From assembly GCA_023488565.1 (NCBI GenBank), contig JAMDDZ010000150.1, positions 1 to 16,397 on the forward strand: a DNA stretch of 16,397 bases, given 5' to 3'. The stretch is from Bacillota bacterium (GTDB lineage Bacteria > Bacillota > Sulfobacillia > Sulfobacillales > Sulfobacillaceae). The notes under the pieces were generated by a model. It did no database searches and had not been told where the DNA came from. It was given only the letters and a program-made list of their open reading frames with translations. Shown here in pieces: positions 7,228 to 14,778 of this stretch. The stretch's first letter is position 1; each line of letters starts with the position of its first letter. The position numbers and the translations under genes are program-made.

Positions 7228-7523
7228 GACTGCCACTCCACCACCTTTAGTTCTACAATCCCTTTTGCGAACCCATTTAAGTCCCGCCCTGCCGCCCGTC
7301 CCTCGGGTGAAGCCAACGCCTGATCCAGTGATTGCCGGTCGGCAAAATTCATGGTTGCCACCAAAAAAACATCCTGCTTCCCGCCTAAGTTCTCCGCTTT
7401 TCCCCAAGACAGGCCTTGTAGCCCGGGCATCGCTTGGGCTAATGGTGCGTGTACCGCCGTATAGTGAGCCAAGAACTGCTCGGGGTCAGACGGAGTCTGA
7501 TAAATTGCCAGTAAACTGACCAT
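7224..7523 (-). CDS. EthD-domain protein
   Basis: This 99-residue protein matches the small EthD/dabb-type alpha-beta barrel fold. It opens with VSLLAIYQTPSDPEQFLAHY, followed by a HAPLAQAMPGL segment that corresponds to the Hx(9)PG pattern of the family, and a late DQALASPEGRAAGRDLNGFA helix. Members are dimers that often accompany degradation pathways; a precise reaction is known for few. The ribosome site is GGAAGG, somewhat distant from ATG 7523. The gene is first of a two-gene transcript with the enoyl-CoA hydratase, overlapping it by four bases, which suggests a shared acyl-CoA pathway. Confidence 0.75.
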   Translation of the reverse strand: MVSLLAIYQTPSDPEQFLAHYTAVHAPLAQAMPGLQGLSWGKAENLGGKQDVFLVATMNFADRQSLDQALASPEGRAAGRDLNGFAKGIVELKVVEWQS

Positions 7524-7610
7524 GATGTTTGGCGCCTTCCTTTCGGTTTGGCTTTACCATGCGGTTATGATATCTCTGACGAGGGTAAGCAATCCCCCTC
7601 AGATTTTTAA

Positions 7611-7619
7611 ATTATAACA
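7611..7619 (-). promoter_or_regulatory. Extended -10 promoter for EthD-hydratase pair
   Basis: On the minus strand the motif TG-T-TATAAT occupies 7619 to 7611, a perfect extended -10. No good -35 is visible. The leader would be about 80 bases and contains a GAGGG/CCCTC stem-loop near 7581-7600. Confidence 0.5.
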
Positions 7620-7631
7620 GTTTGTTGGCAG

Positions 7632-8864
7632 CTACTGCCGCTGGTGGCCTGGCAGGATTTGCGCTAGGGCCTCTGCCAAATCATACGCGGCATAGCGTTC
7701 CTGCGCCAACGTGTTATCGGGCCCTCCAATTTCAATCAGCAAGTCATTTGGCATTAGTTGCTGATTATAACGATATGGCACCATGTCTATGCCATTGCCC
7801 CGCAGGATGCCTGGGGCAACTACCCCAAGCTCTTTGGCCAATCGCATGGCAAACGCTAAGTTTTGGTGCCAATAGGGATCAGGAAGCAGTTTATTGGTCC
7901 CTACCACAATAAGAATGCGTGCCATTTTGATTCCATGGACAATTCCCGTAGTCTCGCTGCCACCAGCTTGTCCACGGTGAAGGTCGATTAGCACCTTGAC
8001 TGAGGGATACCAGCGCAGGAGTTGCTTGGCTGTGTAGTATGAGGTATTGTAGCTTGCCAAAAGTCCGTCTTTCATGTTATCCACCCGGGACTGCACGACA
8101 CTCACACCCAATTGGCTCAAATCCTGACTCAGCCACCAGCCCACTTGGACGATGGTTTTGGACCACGTCGTGGAATCGGCCATGGGCGTTCCAGGAGTTA
8201 ATTCCGACCAAAACGATTCCCGGCTGTGGGTTTGGTAGATACCGACCAAGGGACTGTGGCCGAGTTGCGCCCATACTCGGGATCCGTCTCCCGGCAGTCC
8301 TTCCATTACCGCATCTTGCCCTACCGGCGTCGGTAGCGGTTTGGAACGTGAAGGTGCCGTAACCGGAGGTATGGCGTTAAGCGCGGGAATTTCCACTGCC
8401 ATCAAAGCATTAAGACTGTTAAGCCGAACTCCGGAGATATCGGTTAATCCCGTTATGATCAGTGACTTCCAGTGCCAGGAAAATGGTTTAGGATGCATCA
8501 CTATCCCCAATAGGGGAATCCCCTGATTGACCCAATCTCGGAGCGATGCCGGACTTTGCTGCAATATGCTGAGACTGTTCTGGAGCCAGGAGTGCCGGCC
8601 ATCAGATCCGAGATGCCCCAGCACCGGAACCGCTGGACCCGGATGCCTTGGCGGCACTCGCCAAAGCACAATCAGGGCCATAGCTAACACCGCACCGTAA
8701 AGGCTGACGCTCGTCCAAGGAACCCGCCGCGGTCGTGGCCAGGGACGCCGAGTCGGCCGCGTTGGAGTCCCCGCCAACGGGATGTGACGGCGGCGATGAA
8801 ATCGAGGCCGCCGTCCAAAAAACCATACTACTCGCGGTCGGTACCATCGCCGTCTGCCATGCAC
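7632..8864 (-). CDS. spoIIP: Stage II sporulation protein P (SpoIIP)
   Basis: SpoIIP is a peptidoglycan amidase/endopeptidase of the mother-cell membrane that thins the septum and drives engulfment with SpoIID and SpoIIM. The 410-residue product has a strongly basic cytosolic N-terminus of about 50 residues, one membrane span (about 52-68) and an outer catalytic domain. Family signatures are the IYQTHSRESF box near residue 210, DLHRG in the middle, the VGTNKLLPDPYWHQNLAFA stretch and MPNDLLIEIGGPDNT near the end, containing His and Glu expected to bind zinc. GTG 8864 is chosen because AGAGG lies eight bases ahead; GTG 8873 is possible. The long Arg-Pro-rich tail is unusual. Length is close to the Bacillus protein. 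Confidence 0.92.
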   Translation of the reverse strand: MHGRRRWYRPRVVWFFGRRPRFHRRRHIPLAGTPTRPTRRPWPRPRRVPWTSVSLYGAVLAMALIVLWRVPPRHPGPAVPVLGHLGSDGRHSWLQNSLSILQQSPASLRDWVNQGIPLLGIVMHPKPFSWHWKSLIITGLTDISGVRLNSLNALMAVEIPALNAIPPVTAPSRSKPLPTPVGQDAVMEGLPGDGSRVWAQLGHSPLVGIYQTHSRESFWSELTPGTPMADSTTWSKTIVQVGWWLSQDLSQLGVSVVQSRVDNMKDGLLASYNTSYYTAKQLLRWYPSVKVLIDLHRGQAGGSETTGIVHGIKMARILIVVGTNKLLPDPYWHQNLAFAMRLAKELGVVAPGILRGNGIDMVPYRYNQQLMPNDLLIEIGGPDNTLAQERYAAYDLAEALAQILPGHQRQ

Positions 8865-8896
8865 CGTAATCACCCTCTAATGTTAGGTATATTTCC

Positions 8897-8904
8897 ATAG
8901 TATG
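8897..8904 (-). promoter_or_regulatory. Possible sigma-E -10 box for spoIIP
   Basis: CATACTAT on the minus strand resembles the sigma-E -10 consensus (CATACAnT). It would start a transcript near 8890, about 26 bases before the spoIIP start, a fitting distance. The candidate -35 (TCTAAAA, 8923 to 8917) is weak and 12 bases away, slightly short. spoIIP is mother-cell expressed in Bacillus, which fits. Confidence 0.35.
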
Positions 8905-8936
8905 GGAAACATTTCGTTTTAGACCCCTTCTGGTAT

Positions 8937-9190
8937 TTATCCCCAAATCCGGGGAAACACAAAGCCAGCAACCCACAGCAATATCGCGGCCATTGCCCAG
9001 GCTACCATGGCTGGCACCTTCGGAAAGGCTCGGGTTCCCAGCAAAAATTCAAGAAACGAGGTCGCCATCGTTAAAAACACAGCTAAAAAATGCAGGTGAG
9101 CGGGGGAACCGAAAATCCCGGGGCAACGGCTGCAATAATGTAGAGCACTGTGACCACCAGCCAAAATCGTAGTAAGTAATGCCGTGTCAC
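8937..9190 (-). pseudogene. Small membrane protein, apparently frameshifted
   Basis: Two minus-strand frames together make a convincing small membrane protein. From GTG 9190 the first encodes a basic start and a membrane span (HYLLRFWLVVTVLYIIAAVA), then runs off at a stop (9083-9085). The second continues after the C5 tract at 9102-9106 with AHLHFLAVFLTMATSFLEF and a final span WAMAAILLWVAGFVFP, ending at 8937. One extra C in that tract would join them into a protein of about 85 residues with three spans. The alternative is an uninterrupted 87-codon frame from GTG 9200, but its N-terminal part (GGHSALHYCSRCPGIF) reads like out-of-frame sequence. The family is not recognised. It sits between rpsT and spoIIP. 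Could be a sequencing error, a real mutation or slippage. Confidence 0.5.
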
Positions 9191-9206
9191 CCCTTCTCAC
9201 ATCCCC

Positions 9207-9235
9207 TTTACCCCATGATTGTCCCGTGTTATAAT
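9207..9235 (+). promoter_or_regulatory. rpsT promoter
   Basis: TTTACC (9207-9212) and an extended -10 TG-T-TATAAT (hexamer 9230-9235) are spaced by 17 bases. Transcription should start near 9242, leaving only about 15 bases before the rpsT start, so there is no room for a long autoregulatory leader. Confidence 0.7.
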
Positions 9236-9256
9236 CCGAGAACGGGGGGTATCTGA

Positions 9257-9526
9257 GTGGCTAATATTAAGTCTGCCAAAAAGCGTATTCGTCAAACCGA
9301 AACACGAACCTTGCGCAACAAAATTCGCAAAACCATGGTACGCACGGCCATTCGTCATTTCGAAGACGCTTTGAAGCACGGGGACATGGATTCTGCTGCG
9401 AGCGCATTAAAATTTTGCTATGCACGGTTGGATCGTGCTGCACAAAAAGGTTCCATCCATCGCAACACCGCCAACCGCAGGAAATCGCGATTGACCATTC
9501 GCTTCAATAAGGCCAAGGTTGGTTAA
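9257..9526 (+). CDS. rpsT: 30S ribosomal protein S20
   Basis: S20 is a three-helix protein that binds 16S rRNA early in small-subunit assembly. The 89-residue product is highly basic and starts with the family's ANIKSAKKRIRQTE motif; the conserved HRNTANRRKSRL box lies near residues 73-84. The length is normal. The start codon is GTG, with GGGGGGT seven bases ahead. The gene has its own promoter and a strong terminator, so it is probably a single-gene transcript. In Bacillus it lies next to gpr and spoIIP and near holA; gpr is missing here, and the neighbours on both sides are read from the opposite strand. Confidence 0.97.
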   Translation: MANIKSAKKRIRQTETRTLRNKIRKTMVRTAIRHFEDALKHGDMDSAASALKFCYARLDRAAQKGSIHRNTANRRKSRLTIRFNKAKVG

Positions 9527-9542
9527 CGATATTTCATAAAAA

Positions 9543-9567
9543 CCCCAACCTCGCTTGGGGCTTTTTT
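9543..9567. terminator. Bidirectional rho-independent terminator
   Basis: CCCCAA (9543-9548) pairs with TTGGGG (9555-9560) over a six-base loop, followed on the plus strand by T6 (9562-9567) and preceded by an A-run that gives a T-run on the minus strand. It can end both rpsT and the convergent holA. Confidence 0.9.
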
Positions 9568-9584
9568 ATGCCCAAATCCACCCC

Positions 9585-10553
9585 CTACATTAACGCCAGC
9601 CATAAGGTGAGCCAGACTTCCGGATCACCCCGACCAATTTTAATGGCACGATCGATATATTGTGCGCGGCGAATACCTTCACTGACTTGTTCCAAAGTCC
9701 ATCCTTTGGCCGATTGATAAAGTCGGCTGGCGACAAAATCTTTTAATCCCTCTTGTTGGGCAAAAGCTGGGGCCGATATTCCGCGACGCTGAGCTTCCAA
9801 TACGTGCCCTACCTGAATCAGTTGCCGTGCAACAGTGATTAATATGGGGAGAGGCTCATTGCCCTGGATAAGCAGCTCTTGTAATGTCTGCAGGCTATCC
9901 CGTTTCTGTCGGCGGACTACCAAATCCGACAGCTTCCAAAAGGCTGTGCTGCCCAATGGAGCCACAAAATCGCGGACAAGCGCTTCATCCCATGGTGTCT
10001 GTGCATCATAAAGCGCCATTTTGTCGAGTTCTTGTTCCACCTGATATTCGTTGGCGTCAACCATCTGAACTAAAAGTTCCGCGGCACCCGATTTCAATTT
10101 CAATCGGCGCTTTTTGGCGCTAGACTCCACAAATCGCATAAATATCGCGGGTTTCAATGGCTTTAACTCAATGACCCGAGTACTGCCCAAACCTTTAACC
10201 AAACCCGGCATAGATTTTTTATCCCAAATAATTAGGCAAGTCGCGTCAAGAGCAATGGGCAACCAAGCCATAACATCGCTTTCTTTGCTTTTCCAGGCTG
10301 CAGTATCCCGCACCAACACCACTCGTCCCTGAGAGAAGAGGCTAGGGGTTTGTAAGAATCCCTTAACATCAGGCCAGGTAACAGAAGATTCATCCACTGC
10401 CAGATAGCCGTCCCGAGCGGCACGGTCGCCCAATAGACGATCGCGGACTTTGAAAATCCATTGCCAGGCCCAATATGGCTCTTGACCGATAATGTAATAA
10501 ACCTTTTCCAAGGTTCCCCGTTCCGCCACCGCCATCGCTTCGGCTATGTCCAT
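9585..10553 (-). CDS. holA: DNA polymerase III delta subunit
   Basis: HolA is the delta subunit of the clamp loader; it opens the sliding-clamp ring at replication forks. The 322-residue product has the degenerate AAA+ start typical of delta, YYIIGQEPYWAWQWIFKVRD near residue 18, lacking a working Walker A motif. A FLQTPSLFSQGRVVLVRD segment follows at about 68-85. The middle contains a helical lid (VQMVDANEYQVEQELDKMAL). A C-terminal collar domain holds LKDFVASRLYQSAKGWT. ATG 10553 is preferred because AAGGA lies eight bases ahead; the open frame continues 84 codons further but overlaps the divergent gerA. Length is close to other delta proteins. It shares a terminator with rpsT. Confidence 0.92.
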   Translation of the reverse strand: MDIAEAMAVAERGTLEKVYYIIGQEPYWAWQWIFKVRDRLLGDRAARDGYLAVDESSVTWPDVKGFLQTPSLFSQGRVVLVRDTAAWKSKESDVMAWLPIALDATCLIIWDKKSMPGLVKGLGSTRVIELKPLKPAIFMRFVESSAKKRRLKLKSGAAELLVQMVDANEYQVEQELDKMALYDAQTPWDEALVRDFVAPLGSTAFWKLSDLVVRRQKRDSLQTLQELLIQGNEPLPILITVARQLIQVGHVLEAQRRGISAPAFAQQEGLKDFVASRLYQSAKGWTLEQVSEGIRRAQYIDRAIKIGRGDPEVWLTLWLALM

Positions 10554-10675
10554 GGGTCCTGTCCTTCCGACGCATAACGGTCCAGATATTTGGCCACATT
10601 GTACCAAGATACAGGATACTCGCCAAGGTTGGCATTTGCGACCACACCCGGCTCGGCGAAAGGAGGTTTGTTGCC

Positions 10676-12481
10676 ATGTGGCCCTTTTCTCGGCATAAGC
10701 CAAAATTTGACGCGAAAAGGCCCGAAATTGCCCAGCATCTGGATGAACCGCCGAAGAGTCCAGCAATGAAGTTAATGGAGACGCTAAAGACCTCCGAAGA
10801 AACATTAGAGCATGTCACTGGGGTCGACTTAGGCCTACTGAAAGACCTCATTACGGAAACCCAAACCTTTTCCAAGCGGTTGGAAGCACTAGGTCAAGAT
10901 TTGACGCAAGGGAAGTCTGCTATACCAGAAAAAACCTTAGACGAGTTTTCGGGGGATGTCGAGGCAGCTTATGACCGCCTTAAAAGCACTGTAGGCCAAT
11001 CGCCCGATATCATTATCCGACGCTTTTATATCGGGCAAAGCCAACAAGTGCCGGCACTCTTGGCCTTTGTGGATGGTTTGGCTAGCAACGAAATGATTGA
11101 TCAAGACACTGTTACCTTGATGCAAAGCTACAAAGGAACCAAGAGTTTACAGCAAAACCCCTCGACCGCTCATCAAATCATTCATGACTCCGTAGTGTCC
11201 GTGGGGCATGCCACCGTAGAAACCAAATGGTCCAAGCTAATCATCGACTTAATGGGTGGCAATACCATTGTGTTTATTCAAGGCTGTGCCGAAGTTCTAG
11301 TACTCGACACCGTAAAGTACCCGGCTCGGGCGATTTCTGCACCGATGACCGAACGTGCCGTTAAAGGCCCGCAAGAAGCCTTTAACGAAGTGATTCTGAC
11401 CCAAATGAATTTGATTCGCCGTCGCATTAAAAGTCCAAATTTACATTTCGATCCTGTGAAGGTTGGCCAGTTGTCCCAAACCTTGGTGGTAGTGGCGCAT
11501 GTGGAAGGCGTTACCAATCCCGAATTGGTGATGGCAGTAAAACGCCGCCTGACTTCAATCCAAATCGCTAACTTAGAATATTCCAATACCCTGTCCGAAT
11601 CCTTGTCCAATTCTCGTTCGTTGTTCCCCCAAGTTCGGTCCACCGAACGGGCCGATATTGTGGCACGCGATTTGGCCATGGGAAAAGTCGCGATTATGGT
11701 GGACAACACCCCCTATGCCCTGACCTTGCCAGCAACTTTTATCGATTTCTACCAAACCACCGACGATTACACAGCCAGTTTTTGGGAGGCTTCTCTAGAG
11801 CGATTGGTTCGGTTGCTTGGACTGTTTGTAGGACTGTTGCTGCCTTCCCTTTATATCGCGCTCAGTTCCGTGGATCCGGAGTTGTTGCCAACCAAACTCG
11901 TCATCACCATTGCCGGATCTCGGGTGGGCATCCCCTTCCCACCCATTTTTGAAGTCATCATCATGTGGACCATTATTGAAATTTTGCGTGAAGCCGCGAT
12001 TCGATTGCCTAAGGAACTTTCGACAACTCTTGGCACGGTGGGTGCTATTGTCGTCGGAACTGCTGTCGTCAGAGCGGCTTTGGTCTCAGACATCATGATT
12101 GTCATTATCACTCTCACTGCCCTCGGGCTTTTTACTTCACCGGTTTATGAAATGGCAGTGCCTTGGCGGATCCTATTTTGGTTTATCATTATTGCCGCCT
12201 ACTTTTTGGGCATTTTTGGCATTATCCTCGCGCTAATCGTAATATTGGCCCATTTGGCCAGCTTGGAAAATTTCGGAGTCCCATACTTGTCGCCTTTTGG
12301 ACCACTCCGAGTCCGTGATCTTAAGGATTCCTGGGTGCGATTCCCGGAGCGCAACATGGTCTATCGTCAAACCTCACTGCGCACCGTATCCCCCAAACAG
12401 CGTACCCGCAACCCTAAAAAACCTATGGTCTCTCCGCAATTGCATCAAACCCAACAGGAGCACTTTGATGATGAGGTTTAG
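10676..12481 (+). CDS. gerA: GerA-family spore germination receptor subunit A
   Basis: This is the A subunit of a nutrient germinant receptor in the spore inner membrane. The 601-residue product begins with a charged N-terminal part of about 100 residues. The conserved GerA soluble domain follows, with SPDIIIRRFYIG near residue 105 and the GNTIVFIQGCAEVLVLD region near 190-205. A membrane domain covers about 376-545, with LVRLLGLFVGLLLPSLYIAL, GIPFPPIFEVIIMWTIIEIL and the hallmark PKELSTTLGTVGAIVVG. The tail is basic and polar. It starts with a strong AAAGGAGG site. It leads the A-C-B operon, and its 3' end overlaps gerC by 14 bases. The N-terminal part looks longer than in the shortest family members. 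Confidence 0.92.
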   Translation: MWPFSRHKPKFDAKRPEIAQHLDEPPKSPAMKLMETLKTSEETLEHVTGVDLGLLKDLITETQTFSKRLEALGQDLTQGKSAIPEKTLDEFSGDVEAAYDRLKSTVGQSPDIIIRRFYIGQSQQVPALLAFVDGLASNEMIDQDTVTLMQSYKGTKSLQQNPSTAHQIIHDSVVSVGHATVETKWSKLIIDLMGGNTIVFIQGCAEVLVLDTVKYPARAISAPMTERAVKGPQEAFNEVILTQMNLIRRRIKSPNLHFDPVKVGQLSQTLVVVAHVEGVTNPELVMAVKRRLTSIQIANLEYSNTLSESLSNSRSLFPQVRSTERADIVARDLAMGKVAIMVDNTPYALTLPATFIDFYQTTDDYTASFWEASLERLVRLLGLFVGLLLPSLYIALSSVDPELLPTKLVITIAGSRVGIPFPPIFEVIIMWTIIEILREAAIRLPKELSTTLGTVGAIVVGTAVVRAALVSDIMIVIITLTALGLFTSPVYEMAVPWRILFWFIIIAAYFLGIFGIILALIVILAHLASLENFGVPYLSPFGPLRVRDLKDSWVRFPERNMVYRQTSLRTVSPKQRTRNPKKPMVSPQLHQTQQEHFDDEV

Positions 12482-13592
12482 GGTATGGTCCAAGGCCATT
12501 ACCGTGTTGTTGGGTTTGATATTTCTTTTGACCGGCTGTTGGGGCAACCTTCCGGTCAATAACCGTATTTTGGTGCTCGCCATGGGAATCGATCCCGCCA
12601 AATCTCCCAACCAATTTACCGTCACTTTTCAATCCCCAACACCTTCGGCGGTCACCAACAGCAGTCAAGGATCGTCCTCCGGCAGTGGAGGCCAATCGGC
12701 GGTATTCGCGGTCAAAGGTACCGGGCAAAGTCTGGAGGCCGCCTTCAACCAAGCCCAGGCTAAAGTGTCCAAAGATTTGTACCTGGGTCAGCTGCAGCTT
12801 TTGGTCATATCTAATCAGTTAAAACCGACGCTGTTAAAACGTGCCGTTACCAGCTTGCAAAGCATTGGCACGTTAGACAAGACGCCGTATATCGTCGTAG
12901 CCAACGAATCCGCGTTTAAGATGCTGCAACAAACTTCCCCACAGGCCAAATTCCCCAGCCTGTATTTCATTTCGCTGTTCGGTTGCATGTCCTGCCAGAC
13001 CGATGCCTTGGGCATGCGATTTTGGCAGTATTTAGTCCGCATTGACACCCGTGGGGTAGATCCCTACATCCCGGTAGCGCTGCCTTTTAGCCAAGGATAT
13101 CGCGTGGATCGGATAGCGCTTTACCGAGGTTATCACTATGTCACCATGCTAGATCCGACACAAACCACCACCTTTGGCATTTTGCAAGGTCTAGCCCACA
13201 AAGTCAGCCTATATTTGCCTAAATTTCAGGCGACTGTGGCATTCCTGACTGGCCCAAGCCGCCTCACCACCCAAGTCGTCAACGGCCAAGTCCATGCCAC
13301 CTTTAACGTGCACCTTACCGCAATGCTGATGGGTTTGGACTCACACTCCGAAACCACCCAAAAAATTTCAGAGATCTCGCAGATGGCATCAGATACCCTG
13401 GCTAAGCGCTGCGTTGCACTAGTCCGACAGCTGCAACATCAAGACGTTGACCCCTTGGGCATTGGACGCATGTTGAGCTGGCAACATCCTGACACCTTTA
13501 GTCATTACGCCCATTGGCATCAGGAATATCCCAAAGTGCATGTTATTGTGCACTGCGTGGTGAAAATCACTGATGTGGGAACTACTAAATAA
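12468..13592 (+). CDS. gerC: GerC-family (Ger(x)C) germination lipoprotein
   Basis: The C subunit is a lipoprotein that anchors to the outer face of the spore inner membrane and is needed for receptor function. The 374-residue product begins with a signal peptide whose lipobox is LLTG-Cys24, so it should be lipidated after cleavage. The Ger(x)C N-terminal hallmark NRILVLAMGIDPAKS comes soon after. The region AFNQAQAKVSKDLYLGQLQLLVIS near residues 90-115 is also typical, and a second domain follows. ATG 12468 is directly followed by another ATG and has AGGAG seven bases ahead. It overlaps gerA by 14 bases, indicating coupled translation, and precedes gerB by 19 bases. The linker (SSQGSSSGSGGQS, about 60-72) is unusually Ser/Gly-rich. 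Confidence 0.92.
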   Translation: MMRFRVWSKAITVLLGLIFLLTGCWGNLPVNNRILVLAMGIDPAKSPNQFTVTFQSPTPSAVTNSSQGSSSGSGGQSAVFAVKGTGQSLEAAFNQAQAKVSKDLYLGQLQLLVISNQLKPTLLKRAVTSLQSIGTLDKTPYIVVANESAFKMLQQTSPQAKFPSLYFISLFGCMSCQTDALGMRFWQYLVRIDTRGVDPYIPVALPFSQGYRVDRIALYRGYHYVTMLDPTQTTTFGILQGLAHKVSLYLPKFQATVAFLTGPSRLTTQVVNGQVHATFNVHLTAMLMGLDSHSETTQKISEISQMASDTLAKRCVALVRQLQHQDVDPLGIGRMLSWQHPDTFSHYAHWHQEYPKVHVIVHCVVKITDVGTTK

Positions 13593-13611
13593 TCAAGAGG
13601 AGGTAATTTCT

Positions 13612-14778
13612 ATGAACACAGACACTGTCGAACGACTGCCCCGCATCTCAGCTATGCAGTTTGCCACCATGATTACCTCCGGTTACATCGCATTAGGCAT
13701 TTTTTACTTTCCCCGCCAGGCGATTTCCAATGCTGGGCGTGCAGGCTTATGGTCGATCGTTTTGGATGGACTCATCACGTGGGTTTTGATGCACCTGATA
13801 TTTCGAGTCAGTAGATTGGTGCCCAATGAAACGCTAACCAGTTTCGCTCCCAAAATATTAAGCAAACCCGTCGGATTTGTTATGGCCATGTATACCATTA
13901 TTTACCATTTCATATTGGCGATAGCAGCGGTCACGTTATTTGGATTTGTTTTGGGAGACATTTTCTTGCCGTTAACCCCGACCTGGGTAATTGTTGGGTC
14001 CCTCGTTTTCACCGCAGTGTACATGGGGTGGGGAGGCACCGCCGGATTGGCGCGCACCCTCCAATCAGGATATACCCCAATTGTCATACTGACCTCGCTG
14101 ACAGGACTGGCCACCAGTCTTTTGGTCCGTCATCCGGTTCTTCTACTTCCTCCCAGCACATTTCCCGTTATCCCCATATTGCGCGGCGCCTGGCAGGAAT
14201 ATATCATCTTCATCGGGTTTCAGCTCGCCGTGACACTGTATCCGTTTATCCGCAACGAGCAGCGCAAACAAGCTGAAAAGTACACTTACATAGCCCTAGG
14301 CATAGTCATTGCGATCCTGGTGATTGAATATGAAGTAATGATCGCCACATTTGGTCCTGCCTACATTACCCAATTGCGATGGCCCTTGGTTAGTTTGATG
14401 CGCATTCTTTCGGTGCAGGGCTTTTTCATCGACAAATTCGGTCTCTTGGTAGTCGCATTGTGGACCATCATCGTAGCCGGTTTCACCGCAGTTCGGCTAT
14501 GGTGTTTGACCCACGACACTATGGCTATGTTTCGCCTAAAAGGCGCGTTAGCCTACCATATTGTTTTAGCCGTGTCGGGATTTGCCCTTATTTTAAGTTC
14601 CACTGTCATTCCCAACGCCCAATTTGATGAAATGTTAAATGAACGGTACTTGATTCCTGCAGGAACCTTTTACCTAGTGGGAATTCCGTTAATCCTCCTT
14701 CCCGTGGCCTATTTTCGCAGAAAAACGGTGAAAAAACTCCGTACCCAAACGGAGACTACCCCTCCTCCTGTTGGTTAG
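13612..14778 (+). CDS. gerB: GerB-family spore germination permease-like subunit
   Basis: The B subunit is an APC-superfamily, transporter-like integral membrane protein that holds the nutrient-binding site of GerA-type receptors. The 388-residue product has about ten spans. It begins with ISAMQFATMITSGYIALGIF, where GIFYFPR is the family's first-helix signature. A later LRGAWQEYIIFIGFQLAVT span is also characteristic. The start ATG 13612 has GAGGAGGT upstream and is 19 bases after gerC; an in-frame ATG further upstream overlaps gerC and has no ribosome site. It ends the operon and overlaps the convergent kinase gene by 23 bases, with no terminator seen between them. The germinant cannot be told from sequence by eye. 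Confidence 0.92.
   Translation: MNTDTVERLPRISAMQFATMITSGYIALGIFYFPRQAISNAGRAGLWSIVLDGLITWVLMHLIFRVSRLVPNETLTSFAPKILSKPVGFVMAMYTIIYHFILAIAAVTLFGFVLGDIFLPLTPTWVIVGSLVFTAVYMGWGGTAGLARTLQSGYTPIVILTSLTGLATSLLVRHPVLLLPPSTFPVIPILRGAWQEYIIFIGFQLAVTLYPFIRNEQRKQAEKYTYIALGIVIAILVIEYEVMIATFGPAYITQLRWPLVSLMRILSVQGFFIDKFGLLVVALWTIIVAGFTAVRLWCLTHDTMAMFRLKGALAYHIVLAVSGFALILSSTVIPNAQFDEMLNERYLIPAGTFYLVGIPLILLPVAYFRRKTVKKLRTQTETTPPPVG

Noticed and set aside
6731..7519. 262-codon plus-strand frame opposite the hydratase and EthD genes
   Set aside because: Ser/Pro-rich translation of the complementary strand; the minus-strand genes have motifs, ribosome sites and an ATGA overlap.
10572..10603. Possible sigma-G promoter for gerA (GCATA and CATTGTA)
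   Set aside because: The boxes resemble the consensus but are about 20 bases apart, longer than the usual 18; not strong enough to annotate.
10390..10875. 161-codon minus-strand frame overlapping holA and gerA starts
   Set aside because: Shadow frame without ribosome site or motif; it crosses the divergent promoter region and contradicts both better-supported genes.
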